Assembly (NCBI GenBank): GCA_037349315.1
Contig: JBAIAC010000024.1
Location: forward strand, 34,335,501 to 34,399,500
Length of the DNA stretch: 64,000 bases
From: Chelydra serpentina
Lineage: Eukaryota > Chordata > Testudines > Chelydridae
Direction of reading: 5' to 3'
The notes below the pieces were generated by a model. The model saw only the letters and a list, made by a program, of their open reading frames with translations. It ran no database searches and was not told where the DNA came from. Of the stretch, positions 43,501-56,289 are shown in pieces; the stretch's first letter is position 1; each line of letters begins with the position of its first letter. A program made the position numbers and the translations under genes.

Positions 43501-46142
43501 AGTTCGACGATGACGTTTTCAGGCTCTCTCTTTTTGTGGATACTGGAGTGACTCTGAAGTCCAAAGCGTGATGCGCATGCTCGTGAGCAGATTGGGCAGA
43601 CAAAGTCATTGGTGAGCGTCTTGGTAGCTATAGCAGTAGTATGACGCTTTTCCCTTGCAGCTAACAATAATTATTTCTGCCCTCTTCAAAGGCTTGGAAA
43701 GCTCTGAGTGTTGTGTGCTGCCAGGCTGATCTTTTTAACTCGGCCTTCTCAAGATAATTCAGGTTTTATTGCACCAAGGCGTATGCTGTTCTTGATGCTG
43801 TCCTTGTAGCGCTTTCTGGTGTGGCCTTGATTCCAATGTCCTTGTGCCAATTCTTCACAGAAATGTTTTCTGGGGAGTTGATATTCAGGCATCCTAATGA
43901 CATGTCAATCCAGCGTAGTTGGGCTTTTATCAGCATGACCTCGATGCTTATGGCATTTGACTTTTGGAGAACCTCCAGGTTGGTAATTTTGTCCTGCCAG
44001 CGGATCCCCATAGTGGTGCGCAGAGACCGTATATGGAAGGCCTCTAGCTGTTTGATATGCCATTCATATGGTGTCCAGGTCTTACAGCCATAGAGGAGAG
44101 ATGTGAGCACAAAAGAATTATAAAGTTTTATTTTTGTTGAGAGAGTTATGTTGTAGGATTCCAGGACTGTGTTATGTAACTTTCCTAATGACTGAGAAGC
44201 TTTCTGTATCCTATTCTGTAAATACAGGCTGACTTCATGACCTGTTCATCTAATAATTGGATTAATTCAAGAACACTTATACAGTGATATTAGGAAAGTT
44301 CTGCATTAAAAAAAGCTGTGAAGTTCAGAGATGGCATGTTTGTGAAATCAGGATAAGCGGAACAGTAAGAAATCTATAATAGATGCTGCTGACAAACACC
44401 ACACACTAATCTCTTAAATCCATTGATTGTTAGGTTAGATGAGTTACAGAAGAACAAAGAATCTTTGATGGATAAGTGTTTATATGGACTGTGTCAAGCT
44501 ATATTCCAAATCTAAACTCACCTTTAAAAGTTGTATCTTGTATTGCAGAGGTGGGTCAATAGCACCTTTCAGGGAGATGGAAAACAAAAGTTATGCCCAC
44601 TTGTTGTTTGACACTTTTCAGAAGAGAAAGTGTGTCAATGCTAATTCACTTACTATATTCCAACATGGGGGCAATCATACTCTGCCAACCTACATTCTTC
44701 CCCATGTACTTCCAATTGATTAGATGTTTATCACTTGCTGTCCTCCAGACAAGTACCATTCCTACCAACAGTCACACAGTTGACAGCCTTTACACCAGAA
44801 GTGGCTGACTTTCAATACCAAGTGAAGAGCTTCTCTGATAGGACACTAGCAACCCCCGTGGCTTGGGGCTACATGTCCATTAAGGCAGGTCCAAAATAGG
44901 TCAAACATACACATTCCATCTCAGTCATGAGGGGGGAAATAAACCATCACTGCAGGGCAGCTCCTTTAGTCGTCGTCCCTAACTAAAATGCCAAACAGGG
45001 TAGCCTCTCTCCACCCCCTACCCAAGTCCAAAATATTCATAAATGACCAAAATATAAACAGGATTGGCTTTCACCAAGGAAGGCTTCTATTCCCCTATTT
45101 ATTCCTTTTCTTGCTTGGATCAGGCACTTCCCAGGAAAGACAGTGGAGTAAAGATCAGCTCCTCTCCCTTCCAAAAAGAGACTGAGCAATCCTTTGGGAG
45201 ATGCCACTTCCTTTTTCTTGTCTTCCTCCACAGCTGTCAGTTCCTCCTCCTAGCAGCTAGGCTAGGCTCATCCTGACAGCTCTTTCCACCAGGCTTGGCA
45301 GCTCAGGTAGTCTTTAAGAACCAAATGTCCAACTTTTTGCCCAGTAGAGAGGGATAGCCTTTTCCTAAATCACATGGGAAACACATACTCCCCTGTCAGA
45401 GATCCCTATATGCAGTCTATTATAACCTCTAGTCATTACGGCAGTTTTTACTATGGTGCATCAGTTGCTGTATAGAACAGCAGGTGAGACATGAGTTAGT
45501 TACTGCCCTACCACACGTTCATGTAAATGAATAGGTGTCAAAGTTGTTATATCTAATAGCAATCCATTGTGGAAGCAATGATGGGAAGCAGAGTGGTCCA
45601 TGCGGGGTGCTTGTAATGGTACAAGTTACTCTGTGCTTGTTTCAAAGCCCATTGAGTCTTTCTTCTTACTTCAAAGGGAGTTGGATCAAGTCATCTATCA
45701 CCATTGTATGTTCTCCTCTGATTCTGGAGGCCACTGAAAGTGGCACTGGAAAAGTTTTTATAGTGGGGGTCCTGAGAGCCATTGAACCAAACTGTATATG
45801 ATGCAAACCACTTCAAGCCAGGGGGGTGCGGCAGCACCCCCAGCACCTATGCCACTGAGCACCAAATCAGGAGTCTCCTGGTGACAGGTAGAGCAGCCAC
45901 AAGGTTATTTTATATTATGGCAGCTATCTGTGGCTCCAAGAGGCCATCCCAGCAGGTGAGTATTGCATGGGTGTCGGGACACCCCAGGCATAACCCTTTT
46001 CCTTAGCCATGTCCTCTGCGCTGTAAATAGGAAGGGAGGTGGTGCTACATCACTTAAGAATTCCCCTCAGGGGTCCAAGTTAAAGTACCAAAGCAGTGAC
46101 ACGTCCTTTTTAAAATTAATTTGAGGGTTTTTTAATTTCCAG
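40532..46142 (+). other. PALMD: PALMD intron 1
   Basis: A 5.6-kb intron from GTAAGT to TTTTTTAATTTCCAG. It contains a broken LINE on the - strand (43437-44110). Around 45815-45850 there is a short G/C-rich repeat fragment (GGGGGGTGCGGCAGCACCCC). The rest has no supported feature; 44820-45400 may be an old repeat of unknown class. Confidence 0.8.
43437..44110 (-). pseudogene. LINE reverse transcriptase C-terminus with zinc finger, broken
   Basis: On the - strand, 44110-43766 reads as the end of a non-LTR retrotransposon polymerase (LLYGCKTWTPYEWHIKQLEA, then MGIRWQDKITNLEVLQK and AQLRWIDM, all typical of this region). After a frameshift, 43667-43530 encodes a classical C2H2 zinc finger, CPICSRACASRFGLQSHSSIH (Cys24, Cys27, His40, His44 of that frame), common at the C-terminus of such LINEs. 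The catalytic part of the polymerase is absent. It lies antisense in a PALMD intron and is dead. The clade cannot be fixed from this fragment. Confidence 0.8.
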
Positions 46143-46223
46143 GACAAGAGAAAGCTTCAAGAAGAAATCACACAGAAGCGTCTTAAAGTAGAAGAAGAAA
46201 AACTAAAATACCAGCATTTGAAG
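46143..46223 (+). CDS. PALMD: Palmdelphin, second coding exon
   Basis: Twenty-seven codons in phase 0 between the acceptor TTTAATTTCCAG and the donor AAG|GTATTA. The peptide begins DKRKLQEEITQKRLK and ends KLKYQHLK. It is rich in Lys, Glu and Gln with spaced Leu/Ile residues, the first heptads of the paralemmin coiled coil. The exon joins exon 1 without frame change. Confidence 0.9.
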
Positions 46224-48494
46224 GTATTATTTTGTCAATATCAGCAGCTTAAGTTATTCAACATTTTAAAATATCTATAAGAGTCAAGTAATAAACACAA
46301 GGAAAGTTCTAGCCCTGCTGTTAACATTAGGCAAGACTGCTATAATTAAGTGCTGCTTCAGTCTTCAATCTAAGCGTCCTTACATTTATGGGTTTAAGTC
46401 ATGTCTTTACTGTTACATTTGCAGAACTGTTTTGAGTTTTACCAGAAGGACTCAAATTGACTTTAATAGGCATCGTGCAAAAGCTTCACACAAAAGGGGC
46501 TAATGTTGTTTGATAATTTTTGATAATTTTTGTAGCTTAAAGTGAGATCACAACCAGAAATAATTCCCAGCTTAAAATTGGGCTTCACATGTCAGACTGA
46601 GTGTGTTCACTTTGTAATTTCAGCACAAAATGCAATATAATCATGGGATGCAACCAAATGGCAAATAACAGCTTCTTGCTAAAATCCATCAAGTAGCAGA
46701 TTATTTTTATCTGGCAAAACATCTATCAATTTAGTTAATGCATTTCCTAAGTGAAATAATGTTGTGACCCAGTGTGGGAAGCATATAGGAGAAGCGTCTG
46801 TGAATTTTGCACTGATGTCAGACTTGGCAAGTTCACATCAGTATGGTATTCAAAACACGGATGTGAACGGACAGCCTGGATGGGCCACACTGAGAAGGCT
46901 ATACTCAGGGCAGACTCCAAGGATTAGGGCAGACAATGCCTCAGACTGAGGGTTTATTCTGTAATTAGATTCACCAAGCCAGTAACAAAATAGCTTCTCT
47001 AATAACACATTGGTTAACAAGAAACCAAATACAGTCCCCTTTAAGCATTCCAGCCCTTGACTCCCATCTAGACAGCCAAGTCTAATATAGTGAGGGGTTA
47101 TTAAAAACCTGATTCACCATAGGTGTGGTTCACCAATCCCAAAGAACTGGACACTTATCACCAGGTCAATATGAGTCTCAGATCTTACTCAATAACAACA
47201 CTCACAGCCTATCCTTAATAGCTAAACCTAAGATTTTAATAATAAAAGGAAAAAAAGAGTTGCAAATGGTTAAAAGATCAATATACATACAAATGTGTGA
47301 AAAGTCCTTAGGTCAGTTTCATAGCAGGGATGGTGTGGCTGCTGATTTGTAAAAGTCTTTCTGGAATCAAAAAGGACTTCTTGTTGCTTTACTGGTAAAC
47401 TCATTCACATAAGGCAATTAACCAGTCATGCATTATAACAGAGATATTTAAACCAAAGACAATGTGGATAATATTATTAGTTTCCTGCAGTATCTTATAT
47501 CTTTGATCTTAAGGTTAACTGTACACAGTCGCATACATAATTAAGGCAAACAAGACATAAAAGGGAATCAGCACCTACAAGATAATACGGTTACATTGTT
47601 AAACTTCTAACAAGATATAGGTAAACACAGACCAATACACTTAGCGTCTACTCTTGATTTCTATTGCAACAAATGAATGAGCTGACCTAGTCTAGTACAG
47701 CTCTTTGAAATTCACGTACAAGTAGATTGTCTTGATTACCATTGTAATGCCTTCTGTTACATCGTTATGAGTCATACACAGGTTGGCTGGTCTTTTCGGT
47801 GTGTCAACTGATTGATCAAATGATCCACCTCTTCAAATCATATTATTTAAAAATGGAATGACTATTTTCTCAGGCTTCCCTTCTGTCTAGGGCAGTTTGG
47901 CATTTCACGTAATTTAAATAAGACATAATGCTTGCTTCTTGAAAGTATGCAGAACTGTTATTCTGCTATCATAACAATCCTAAGCATATCTTGGCCCATA
48001 TTAATTGTGTGTCTGGATGGAGGCATCCAGCAAAGGGGTATAGATTTGAAGATCAGGGGTTTGGCTTGCTTTCCTGAACAATTTACACAGAATCACCTCT
48101 CCCACGATCCAGAACTGTATCTTCAAATTAAGTACATATAGCCAGGTCCCATTCATCTTCCTCTTTCACCCACACAAGAACATAGGAAGCTGAGTTTGCC
48201 ACGCTAGATCATTACATACCTCAATGCCGTGTCCTCACCAAGTAACCTACTGCTTTAGAGGAAGACAGGAAAAACTGCAGTGAACCTGACCAGCTGTGGA
48301 GTGCTGTATGTGGGAAAAGAAACCCCCTCCTCCATAAAACCTGCAACTAACAGTTTGCAGGCATATCATTTGCCTGTCCTCTTTTGGCACATATACATAT
48401 GAAGTAGTAATTTCAAGGGGATAATACCCTATTTTTATACACTTCAAATATTGACGGAACCACAGGGCTCTGTTCTTCACTGGTACCTCCAGGC

Positions 48495-48826
48495 CAGTGG
48501 TGGGCAACCTGCGGCCCGTCAGGGTAATCCGCTGGTGGGCAGCGAGACAGTTTGTTTACATAGACCATCCACAGGCACTGCCACCTGCAGCTCCCAGTGG
48601 CTGAGGTTCTCCGTTCCTGGCCAATGGGAGCTGCGGGAAGTGGCGGCCAGCACGTCCCTGCAGCTCACTGCTTCCCGCAGCTCCCATTGGCTGGGAACTG
48701 TGAACTGTGGCCACTGGGAGCTTCAGGGGGCCATGCCTGCGGATGGTCAAAGTCCGCAAAATGTCTCACGCCCGCCATCAGCTTACCTTGATCGGCCACA
48801 TGTGGCCCGCAAGCTGCCCACTACTG
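48495..48826. mobile_element. hAT non-autonomous element
   Basis: The left end CAGTGGTGGGCAACCTGCGG and the right end GCAAGCTGCCCACTACTG are imperfect inverted repeats. CTCCAGGC (48487-48494) and CTCTAGGC (48827-48834) form an 8-bp target duplication with one mismatch. The interior is partly self-complementary (CAATGGGAGCTGCGGGAAG and its inverse). The 332-bp length leaves no room for a transposase. Confidence 0.85.
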
Positions 48827-50019
48827 CTCTAGGCCCTACCTTGACTCAAATAATGGAATTAAAAGATTTTTCTTTTGCTGCCCCCAAGCACTTGCAGTAA
48901 GTGAAATATCTTCCTATACTTAAGAAAGGAGAGGCCACGTGATCTTGCAATCACTGCAGCATGGCAAATGGAGCCCAGTGTCACTGGTGGCCAGTGATGC
49001 CCACTCCCATTTTAAGTCCCCTCTAGCTCTTCTTTCATAATAATGATTTTTGCAGCCTCCCATCATATTTAAGCCTGGCAATATCTCCAGATATCTTATT
49101 TGCCCTTTTCTAGGCTATTGAAACAAAAATACATCTTTCCACATGCTTCCCAAAACAGAATACAGTACTCCAAACACGAGTGTGCCACTGTTAGCATCAT
49201 TGTATTATATTCACTACTATTTATTTTCTATCCCTATATGAACAAACTCAAGCATCCCTTTTGTTCTTATTAATGCTGGGGCATGCTGAAAGGCAACTCC
49301 CCCCGCCACCTTTCAAGAACTCCGTTTTAGCAGAAGTTAAGATGCCATGTGGAACTGGGGGACATAGTGACTATGGAGAGTCTTTCCCCTTGTTCCTAGT
49401 ATCTATTTTAAAATACACAAAAACAATCCCTATGTTGCAGGAACAATGACCTATAATTATTTATGTTAAATAATACAAGAGTACACACTGCCCTGCACAG
49501 GTACATATTAAAGACAAGATCTTCAGCGGGTATATATCAGTCACACTGACTCACACCAACTGAGTGTCTGGTCCTTCACAGCTTTTTTTTCAAAACCCAA
49601 TTGTATATGGGTACGGATATGGATACACACACGCTCACATGGTTTGAGGAGTGAGAGAGTGGGTGGGAGGGGAAGAGAAGAGAATGACTTTAAGGGCTCT
49701 TTAGTTTGTGAACAGTAATTTCCTACCCCAATATTACCTGTGCATGTTCCTTGGTCACTGCATTAGAAACCACGTAGAAGCCACTTTACGTTGATCATGG
49801 TGCACAAAGAGACAGGCAGACGTGTTGCAATCACAAGGCATAGTCTAACTTTCAAACTAGATGTGTCTGAAAGTTGCACATGGTGCACCAAAGTGACTTA
49901 GGCACCTAACACCCATCGACTTTCACTTTTGAAAATGTTACTTCTAGTCCATCTCTCTGCTAATGCAGGATATTTCATTCATTTGGATTTGTTCCCTATT
50001 GCACAATTATTAGTACTTT

Positions 50020-50400
50020 GTCCAGTCAATTTTTCAGTGACACACACAATGGAACAAAGATGTTCCTAATACTCAGACTGGATTTTTCCTTTCCTAATTT
50101 TGTCCTATGATTCCTGTATGTACTCCCTGGTACCAGCCTAAGTACGTTATTCTCTTTCATTAGTGTTTACACTCTTCAGGTATTGTTCACTATCCTATCC
50201 CACTTTAGTAGTTTCAGCTAAGTTTAGCTACTGAAAGAGCTAATTATATATCTTTCCCCATTAATCAATCCCTTTGTTCCCCAAATAACTTTGCTTGCTC
50301 TTCTCTGAACTATCTCTAATTTGTCAGGCTTTCTGGTAATGAAGTGTCAGAATAAAACTTAATATCCCATATGTGGCCACAGAGAGACTACCACCCCCTG
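50020..50400 (-). mobile_element. Old CR1/L3 LINE fragment, antisense
   Basis: In reverse complement the blocks around 'CTTCTCTGAACTATCTCTAA' (written on +) and 'AATATCCCATATGTGGCC' match the CR1/L3 3' region. The copy is strongly diverged and its left limit is uncertain. Confidence 0.45.
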
Positions 50401-51035
50401 TTCCATGACAGGCAACAATTCTCCTAGTATTTTCAGGAGCTCCTCTAAATAACCCTTGCAACGGGAATTTTGCACACACAGCAGAAGACTGACACAATGA
50501 GAAAAGGGCAAGGCAACCAGGGGCTCTACGCATGCCGATACAGGCCACTCCCCTACACCATGACTCCACCTCTGCAGCCCCACTCTTGTACCATGTTCAA
50601 TCTCCAAGTGAGCAAGTGACAGCTCTCAGAGCTATTGTTTCAGGCTCTCTGCAGATTCAGGCAGTCATCACTTTGTTGACTGTTTCAAAGTTTTCTTTAT
50701 AACCATCCTGGCTGGAAACTGTCATTTAAAAATAAAAAGATATATATACAGATGTAATCGCATGACTTCAGGAGCTGGGGCCCTAGGCATGAGCTTATAG
50801 TACCTATGCTTTAATGCACCACAGAGTAAAACAAACATTTTCAAACACTGGGTCAGTTTAGAAATGTTAACCATCACAGCTAATAAGTAATGTGTGGTCA
50901 GCTCACCTGTTAATTCAACCCATCTGTAAAGGCAGAATGGTTGATAATGAAAATGTTTTGCTGTTAATTACTCTATTGTTAAACTAATCACTTAACAACA
51001 GTTTATTCTTATTCATTTATATTTCTATTATGGGG

Positions 51036-51145
51036 GTCCAGACGCCCCTATCAGATCTCATTGTGCTAGATGCTGTACAAACACATACAAAGACATAGTC
51101 CCTGCCCCAAAGAGCTTACAGTCTAGGAAGCAGATAGGGAAAGTT
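51036..51145 (+). repeat. Conserved amniote SINE-like repeat
   Basis: The stretch containing 'GCTAGATGCTGTACAAACAC' and 'AGTCCCTGCCCCAAAGAGCT' then 'TACAGTCTA' matches a widespread vertebrate repeat that I recall but cannot name exactly. Confidence 0.55.
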
Positions 51146-51195
51146 ACTGATTAGCATTTTTTAAACACGCTTGTCTTTATCTTTCCTGAAATTAG

Positions 51196-51326
51196 AAAAA
51201 GGCCCTTCGGGAGAAATGGCTCTTGGATGGTCTGAGTGCTCTCACTCCAAAAGAGCAAGAAAACATGCAAAACCACAATAGGGAAGACCAAGAACGGACC
51301 AATGAGATGGAACAAAGCATCCTCAG
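51196..51326 (+). CDS. PALMD: Palmdelphin, third coding exon
   Basis: 131 nt: 43 codons plus two bases of a split Arg codon (AG|A). It starts KKALREKWLLDGLS, the most conserved motif of the paralemmin N-terminus (ALREKWLL), and continues through a Gln/Asn/Glu-rich stretch to EQSIL. The donor is CTCAG|GTACAT. The length and phase fit the exon on either side exactly. Confidence 0.92.
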
Positions 51327-51913
51327 GTACATCACAAATTTGTTATGGACCTCTGTAGTCATTTAAAATGGTTCATTCTTAAAAGCAAGAAGAAAAGGAG
51401 AGATCCCACCCTCCATTGTTACAGGTAAAATGAAGTATCAGCTAAGGCTAATAATTTGCAGTGTTTTATTAAATTCCAAGGGTGCAAGATAGTCTTTAAT
51501 ATATTCTAAGGGCTTCTACAACTATCAGAAGTACAGCATGTGGGTTTGAAAGTCATTATTCCTACAAACTATATAATACCCCTGACTCCAAATTCACCAT
51601 TTATACTGTACTCTACAGAGGCAAGCACCAGCATGTGGATTTTGCCCAGAGATGCTAACAGTTGAATAATATTTTAATAAGTCAGATAATGCACACTTAA
51701 AATTAAGATAATAAATAAATTCTTAATTTTAGCTAAAGAACACGTAGCCTTCACCTCTTGCAAAGCATTCCACATATAATATAGTGCCTCTACATCATGT
51801 AATCATTCATGCTCTGAGATTATCTCCTGTCATGCTCTCACTCATAACCTGTAGTGTTAAACACATCTTAAATTTAATCCTCAGAACCCTCCCGCTGAGT
51901 CCTTCCTTTACCC

Positions 51914-52179
51914 AAGGGATCGTCAACTTTTGGCACGCAGCCCGTCAGGGAAATCCGCTGGCAGGCCGGGATGATTTGTTTACCTGCAACATCTGGAGGT
52001 TTGGCCAATCGCAGCTCCCACTGGCCGCGGTTCACCGTTCCAGGCCAATGGGGCCTGCGGAAAGCGGCATGGGCCGAGGGGTGTGCTGGCCACAGCTTCG
52101 GCGTTGCAGGTAAACAAACCGTCCCAGCCCGCCAGCAGAGTTCCCTGACGGGCCACGTGCCAAAGGTTGCCGATCCCTG
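51914..52179. mobile_element. Foldback hAT element with long terminal repeats
   Basis: About 75 bases at each end are inverted copies of each other: left blocks AGCCCGTCAGGGAAATCCGC and TTTGTTTACCTGCA; right blocks TGCAGGTAAACAAACC and TTCCCTGACGGGCC. CTTTACCC (51906-51913) and CTTTACCA (52180-52187) form the 8-bp target duplication with one mismatch. The left first base appears mutated from C to A. There is no coding capacity. Confidence 0.85.
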
Positions 52180-52293
52180 CTTTACCATTTCACTACCTCT
52201 TCTTACCAGCGTTTCTACAAATCTCACAGCTTGGCTCTCCACCACATATAGCTATTTTTAAAGCTACATAAGCAGATTCAGACATGGCAGCCC

Positions 52294-52721
52294 CAGGGGC
52301 GGCTCTCACACTTTTGCCGCCCCAAGCAGTTGCTGCGGCCCCACCCCCGACACAGGCAGATGTAGTGGGGCCCCGCTCCCGACGTCTGCTTGCGTCATGG
52401 GCGGGGCCCCGCTCCCGACGTCTGCTTGCGTCATGGGCGGGGCCCCGCTCCCGACGTCTGCTTGCGTCATGGGCGGGGCCCCACTATGTCTGCTTGCGTC
52501 ATGGGCGGGGACCCGCCCCCGACGCAGGCAGTCCCAGTCCACGGTGGCAAGGGAAGAGCGGCATCGAGAATGGGGCGGCAGTCCGAGTCCCGCGGCGGCA
52601 ATTCAGCGACGGGAAGAGTGGACCTGCCGCCGAATTGCTGCCACGGGACTCGGACTGCCGCCCCATTCTCAATGCCACCCCAAGCACCAGCTTGGAAAGC
52701 TGGTGCCTGGAGCCGGCCCTG
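52294..52721. mobile_element. hAT-type element containing a 36-bp tandem array
   Basis: The left end CAGGGGCGGCTC and the right end GAGCCGGCCCTG are inverted with one mismatch. The 8-base flanks GGCAGCCC and GGTGGCCC match at six positions, fitting a decayed target duplication. Most of the interior is GC-rich: the tandem array and a foldback around 52559-52672 (CGGCAGTCCGAGTCCCGC and its inverse). Open frames of up to 172 codons cross it in several phases and are not genes. Confidence 0.75.
52367..52502. repeat. 36-bp tandem repeat array
   Basis: The unit runs from GGGCGGGGCCCCGCTCCCG to ACGTCTGCTTGCGTCAT. There are two perfect full copies (52399-52434, 52435-52470), a 32-base leading partial copy and a 32-base following copy with a deletion. 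A further decayed copy runs to about 52530. The units are rich in CpG. Confidence 0.9.
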
Positions 52722-53292
52722 GGTGGCCCTATTTGATCACAGGCATATTCTTCAGGATTGTTAGTTACATTCAGTACTTCTTAAAGGCTGTGGGGTTTGT
52801 ACTGTACACATTTTGTAGCTCTTTTGTGGCTAGGAGTACCAGTATTTGCCCAGTGAGGACTATAGCAAAGATGAAGAGCTGTTTTTTTAGATCCTTGTCC
52901 CTGGAGTCTTGCTGAGACTTCTTCCTACTTTATTTTAATTTAATAGCATCTTCATCTAAAGAGTCCTCTTCCTCAGCTCTCCTCCCTCGCACACTCCTTT
53001 GGCTAAATTGTCGTCAAGATTATCTCCCATCCACCTCCTCCCTACTTCCTGTCTTACTGGTACAAGTGATATTTGTTTGCTGATAGGCAGCACTGCTGTG
53101 CCCGCTTGTATCCCATAATTAGACTGATTCCTTCTGTGAAACACTTTTCTCAAGGAGAATCACTTTTTGAGTACACCAGTGGAATGCTCTGTTGTGATGA
53201 CAAGGATATAGCTGCTTAGCTGGTTGTAATTATGAAGACCCAGTTAAAATGCACCATTAGTGTATTCCATTGACAATGTGATTGTCAAATAT

Positions 53293-53311
53293 CACACACA
53301 CACACACACAC
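53293..53311. repeat. (CA)n microsatellite
   Basis: A run of about nine CA units; it may be polymorphic. Confidence 0.85.
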
Positions 53312-54500
53312 TCAGGACCAAACAGAGGACACACAGCATGCTGTGAGCTGCTCTCCTACTGTTAAAGCCCCAAGGAATCCTGTGTCTCTGCTATACCAAG
53401 AGGAGATTTTTTTTCAAAGGCTCACTGACTTTCAGTCGGAGTGGAGCATCTAACTCCACTTTGAGCCTTTGGGAAAAGGAAAAAACAAACAAACCCTAGC
53501 CTCCCCAGCAATTTTTTTAAATGCTATTTTTAAAGCCATAGAATCGGGTCAAGAATGTTCATGTTTTTCTTTCTCCTCCCTGTAGCAATCTTCTGCACTG
53601 TTTCAAATTCACTCAGTGACACCTAAATAAAGAACAGACAGTAACCTTGTCCTGCAGCTCTGTGAGTAGTAGTAGAGCTAAAATGAGAGCTATTGAACTC
53701 CTGACAGATTAAATGCCTTGGAGACCGAGACACTCCAGTGGGAAAGTACTGTAACTCCAGAGTATAAATCCAATTTGTCACCTGATCAAGGTACCTTAAG
53801 TGCTCTCTGTGCCTGAGTCATAGTATCTGGCAGGTCTCATAGCAACAGTTGCTGCAGGTCTCCTGCATCCTATCAGTAGAGAGGACTTAGAATTAACATC
53901 AAAATAACTCCTACAGTATTAGCTCAAAGCTTACAGCAAATGTTTAAAACCTTATAATGGTCAGACTATTGCATAAAAAAAGACTCTACATTCTTAATAT
54001 TGACTTAACAAAGTTTCTAATAAGGTTAAATCCTATTAGAATCACCTTTGTAGTGGTGATATTTTTGTATCTCTTACTATGCTTGGTTCCTAAGGACTGT
54101 TAAGGATGTTGTAGGATCTCATTATAGAGTACATGCTGTCCTTTGATGCTGCCTTTATTCAAAATATAGCCATTATTTCCTAATGGACAGGAGGCTGTAT
54201 ACACTGATAGTACACTTTCTTTTGCCTCATATGGAACCTTTTGATTGCATATCACTTATCATTGTTCCCACTATAAAGCCAACATACTGTAAAGGAGAGA
54301 AGCCCCCCCCCCCCACCCCGCCCTCAAAACAGAACTAAATACTTTTGTATTTCAGGGAGGTGGATTAGAATCAGAGCCCCTACTTTTCATTCCAGGTTGA
54401 ATACAAAAGTAGACAAGGGGTAAAAATTTCAGAAGTGCCTAAGTGACTTAAGCTCCAAAGTCCCATTTTCAAAAGTGATTTAGACGTAGGTAGGTTCTTG

Positions 54501-54584
54501 GTGAGATTTTCAAAAACGCCTAGGCATCTAATTCCTATTTACTTCAATAGGAGTTAAGCACCTACGTACTTCTGAAAATCCCAC
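54501..54584. repeat. Palindromic MITE-like repeat
   Basis: GTGAGATTTTCAAAAACGCC and, inverted, CTACGTACTTCTGAAAATCCCAC-type sequence fold on each other around CTATTTACTTCAATAGG. It belongs to the same class as the other short foldbacks, with moderate divergence. Confidence 0.65.
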
Positions 54585-56289
54585 TAAGCACCTATCTGCA
54601 TCTTTAAATGTCTATATTTTAAAAATATGGCCATTAAGCTCATAGGTCACTTAGGCACTTTTTGTATTCTAGATCATATTTTTACCAAAGCCTAGTTTGT
54701 GATTCTGATTCAGATGTAGCCAAAGCATCACAGCAACAATAATTCTCACGAGGTTTGGCCCAGAGATTATGAAAATCTCACAGCTGGCTTTGCAAGTTTT
54801 CTACTATTTGGAAATAAAACTACATAAGACCAACTCATAGATATAAGTGCCATCTAATCCATAATCTAGATGTGATTCAGCCTTGAACCTGAGCCCAAGC
54901 ATAACCCTCCAATACAGATCCAAAGACTTCCTTGTCCCTAGCCCAGCTCTGATTGTTTTCTGCTAGTAAATGTAAAAATAATGGAAAACAATCAAATAGC
55001 TTAGTTATAGAATACAAATATCCATTATATTCCTAGTGGAATTTTAGCCTGAGAGTTTTTAATTGTTTCGACTCTATCTTCACTGAAGAGCCATTTGCAA
55101 ATCCCCTTCCCCTGTATACCAGGAAGACAATATTTTAAAAGCTAGGTTCTATTTCTGTGCCTGTAAATTTCAGGTACGAGCAATTGTAAAAGCAAATTTG
55201 AGCCTTCAGTTGTTTACAGGCATGATTAACATGCCATGGGTGTCTAAGCACCTAACTGTAACCACACATCAGCTATTTAGATTGCAAAATTATTTTAATT
55301 GCTCCCACAATCATTTACAGATGCAAAATTAGAAGCTTAGTTAAACTCGGAGTGAAAATTTCATCCTACATGTCCATTGTGGCAGGTGACCTTTTGCAGT
55401 GCGATAGGGACATTTTCACAGCTCTGTGCTATTATTATTTGTGTCATCTACTTAATTTTGTTGCCCAGCTAACTTTTCCTTCCCTTTGACCTTTCTTTGC
55501 AAGCACTCTTAGATCATTTTCTCCTCCAGATGATTTCCACTTCTTCTTGATGCACATACAAAATATCCTAGCTTTAATTGGAGTGCAAAGAGAGCCTGAC
55601 ACAAATGGCATAAGTATAAAATGCAAAAGGTTAACTGCCAAGGGAAATACAACACAGAGAGATTCACTGTACCCACTTTAAGAAAAGAAGATCTAGTTCT
55701 GATGTAATGCTACTTAAATAGAATGAGTATCAGTAAATATCTTAGTTTTGTTTTGAATGTGCCGTGTTTGAGAAAACGTAGAAAGGAATCAGTGCTATTA
55801 CTCAGCAAAAATATTTCCAAAAAGATATGAGTGAACTGAAGTAGAAGAAATCACACACACAGACGCACCCACACACACAGCTCTTTCACATAACTCACAT
55901 TCTTAGAGCTAACACATTTGGCAACCAAAGAACTACATTCAGAACCATTGTAAAATACTGCTGGAGATGCCCAGAGCTCTGAGTCATTGTGTTCTCTCTC
56001 TCTGCCTCAGCAGGAGTGGGTTTTGCTGGAGATTAGAGTGTGTGTCAGCTCCCACCCTGCCCGCCCCCCCAATCTGTCTTCCTCACCAGTCAACTCGACA
56101 CTCTTCCAATCTTCACCTTGCCTAGCAGGTAAAAGTCAGTGAACTCCAGCCCCAGAGCTCCTCAGAGATGTCTTTCTTCAATGCACAGCCCCATTACTGC
56201 ACATTCACAGAAAATACTATATTTGTTGCTCCTTTAAAGAGTCAATACATTTCAGCTCATTAATGTAGCTGGTATTTGACACTCTTATT

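Larger units (their letters stand above)
46224..51195 (+). other. PALMD: PALMD intron 2
   Basis: A 5.0-kb intron ending TTCCTGAAATTAG. It carries a hAT element (48495-48826), an antisense CR1/L3 fragment (50020-50400) and a SINE-like fragment (51036-51145). The stretch 46760-48110 looks like an old long repeat, perhaps LTR-derived, but I cannot classify it. A second possible CR1 fragment lies at 49060-49260. Confidence 0.8.

Noticed and set aside
48451..48900. Frame of 149 codons
   Set aside because: It overlaps the hAT element 48495-48826 and runs across its border.
52284..52915. Frames of 124-172 codons with a 12-residue repeat
   Set aside because: They come from the 36-bp array, whose length is a multiple of three, and run in multiple phases on both strands.
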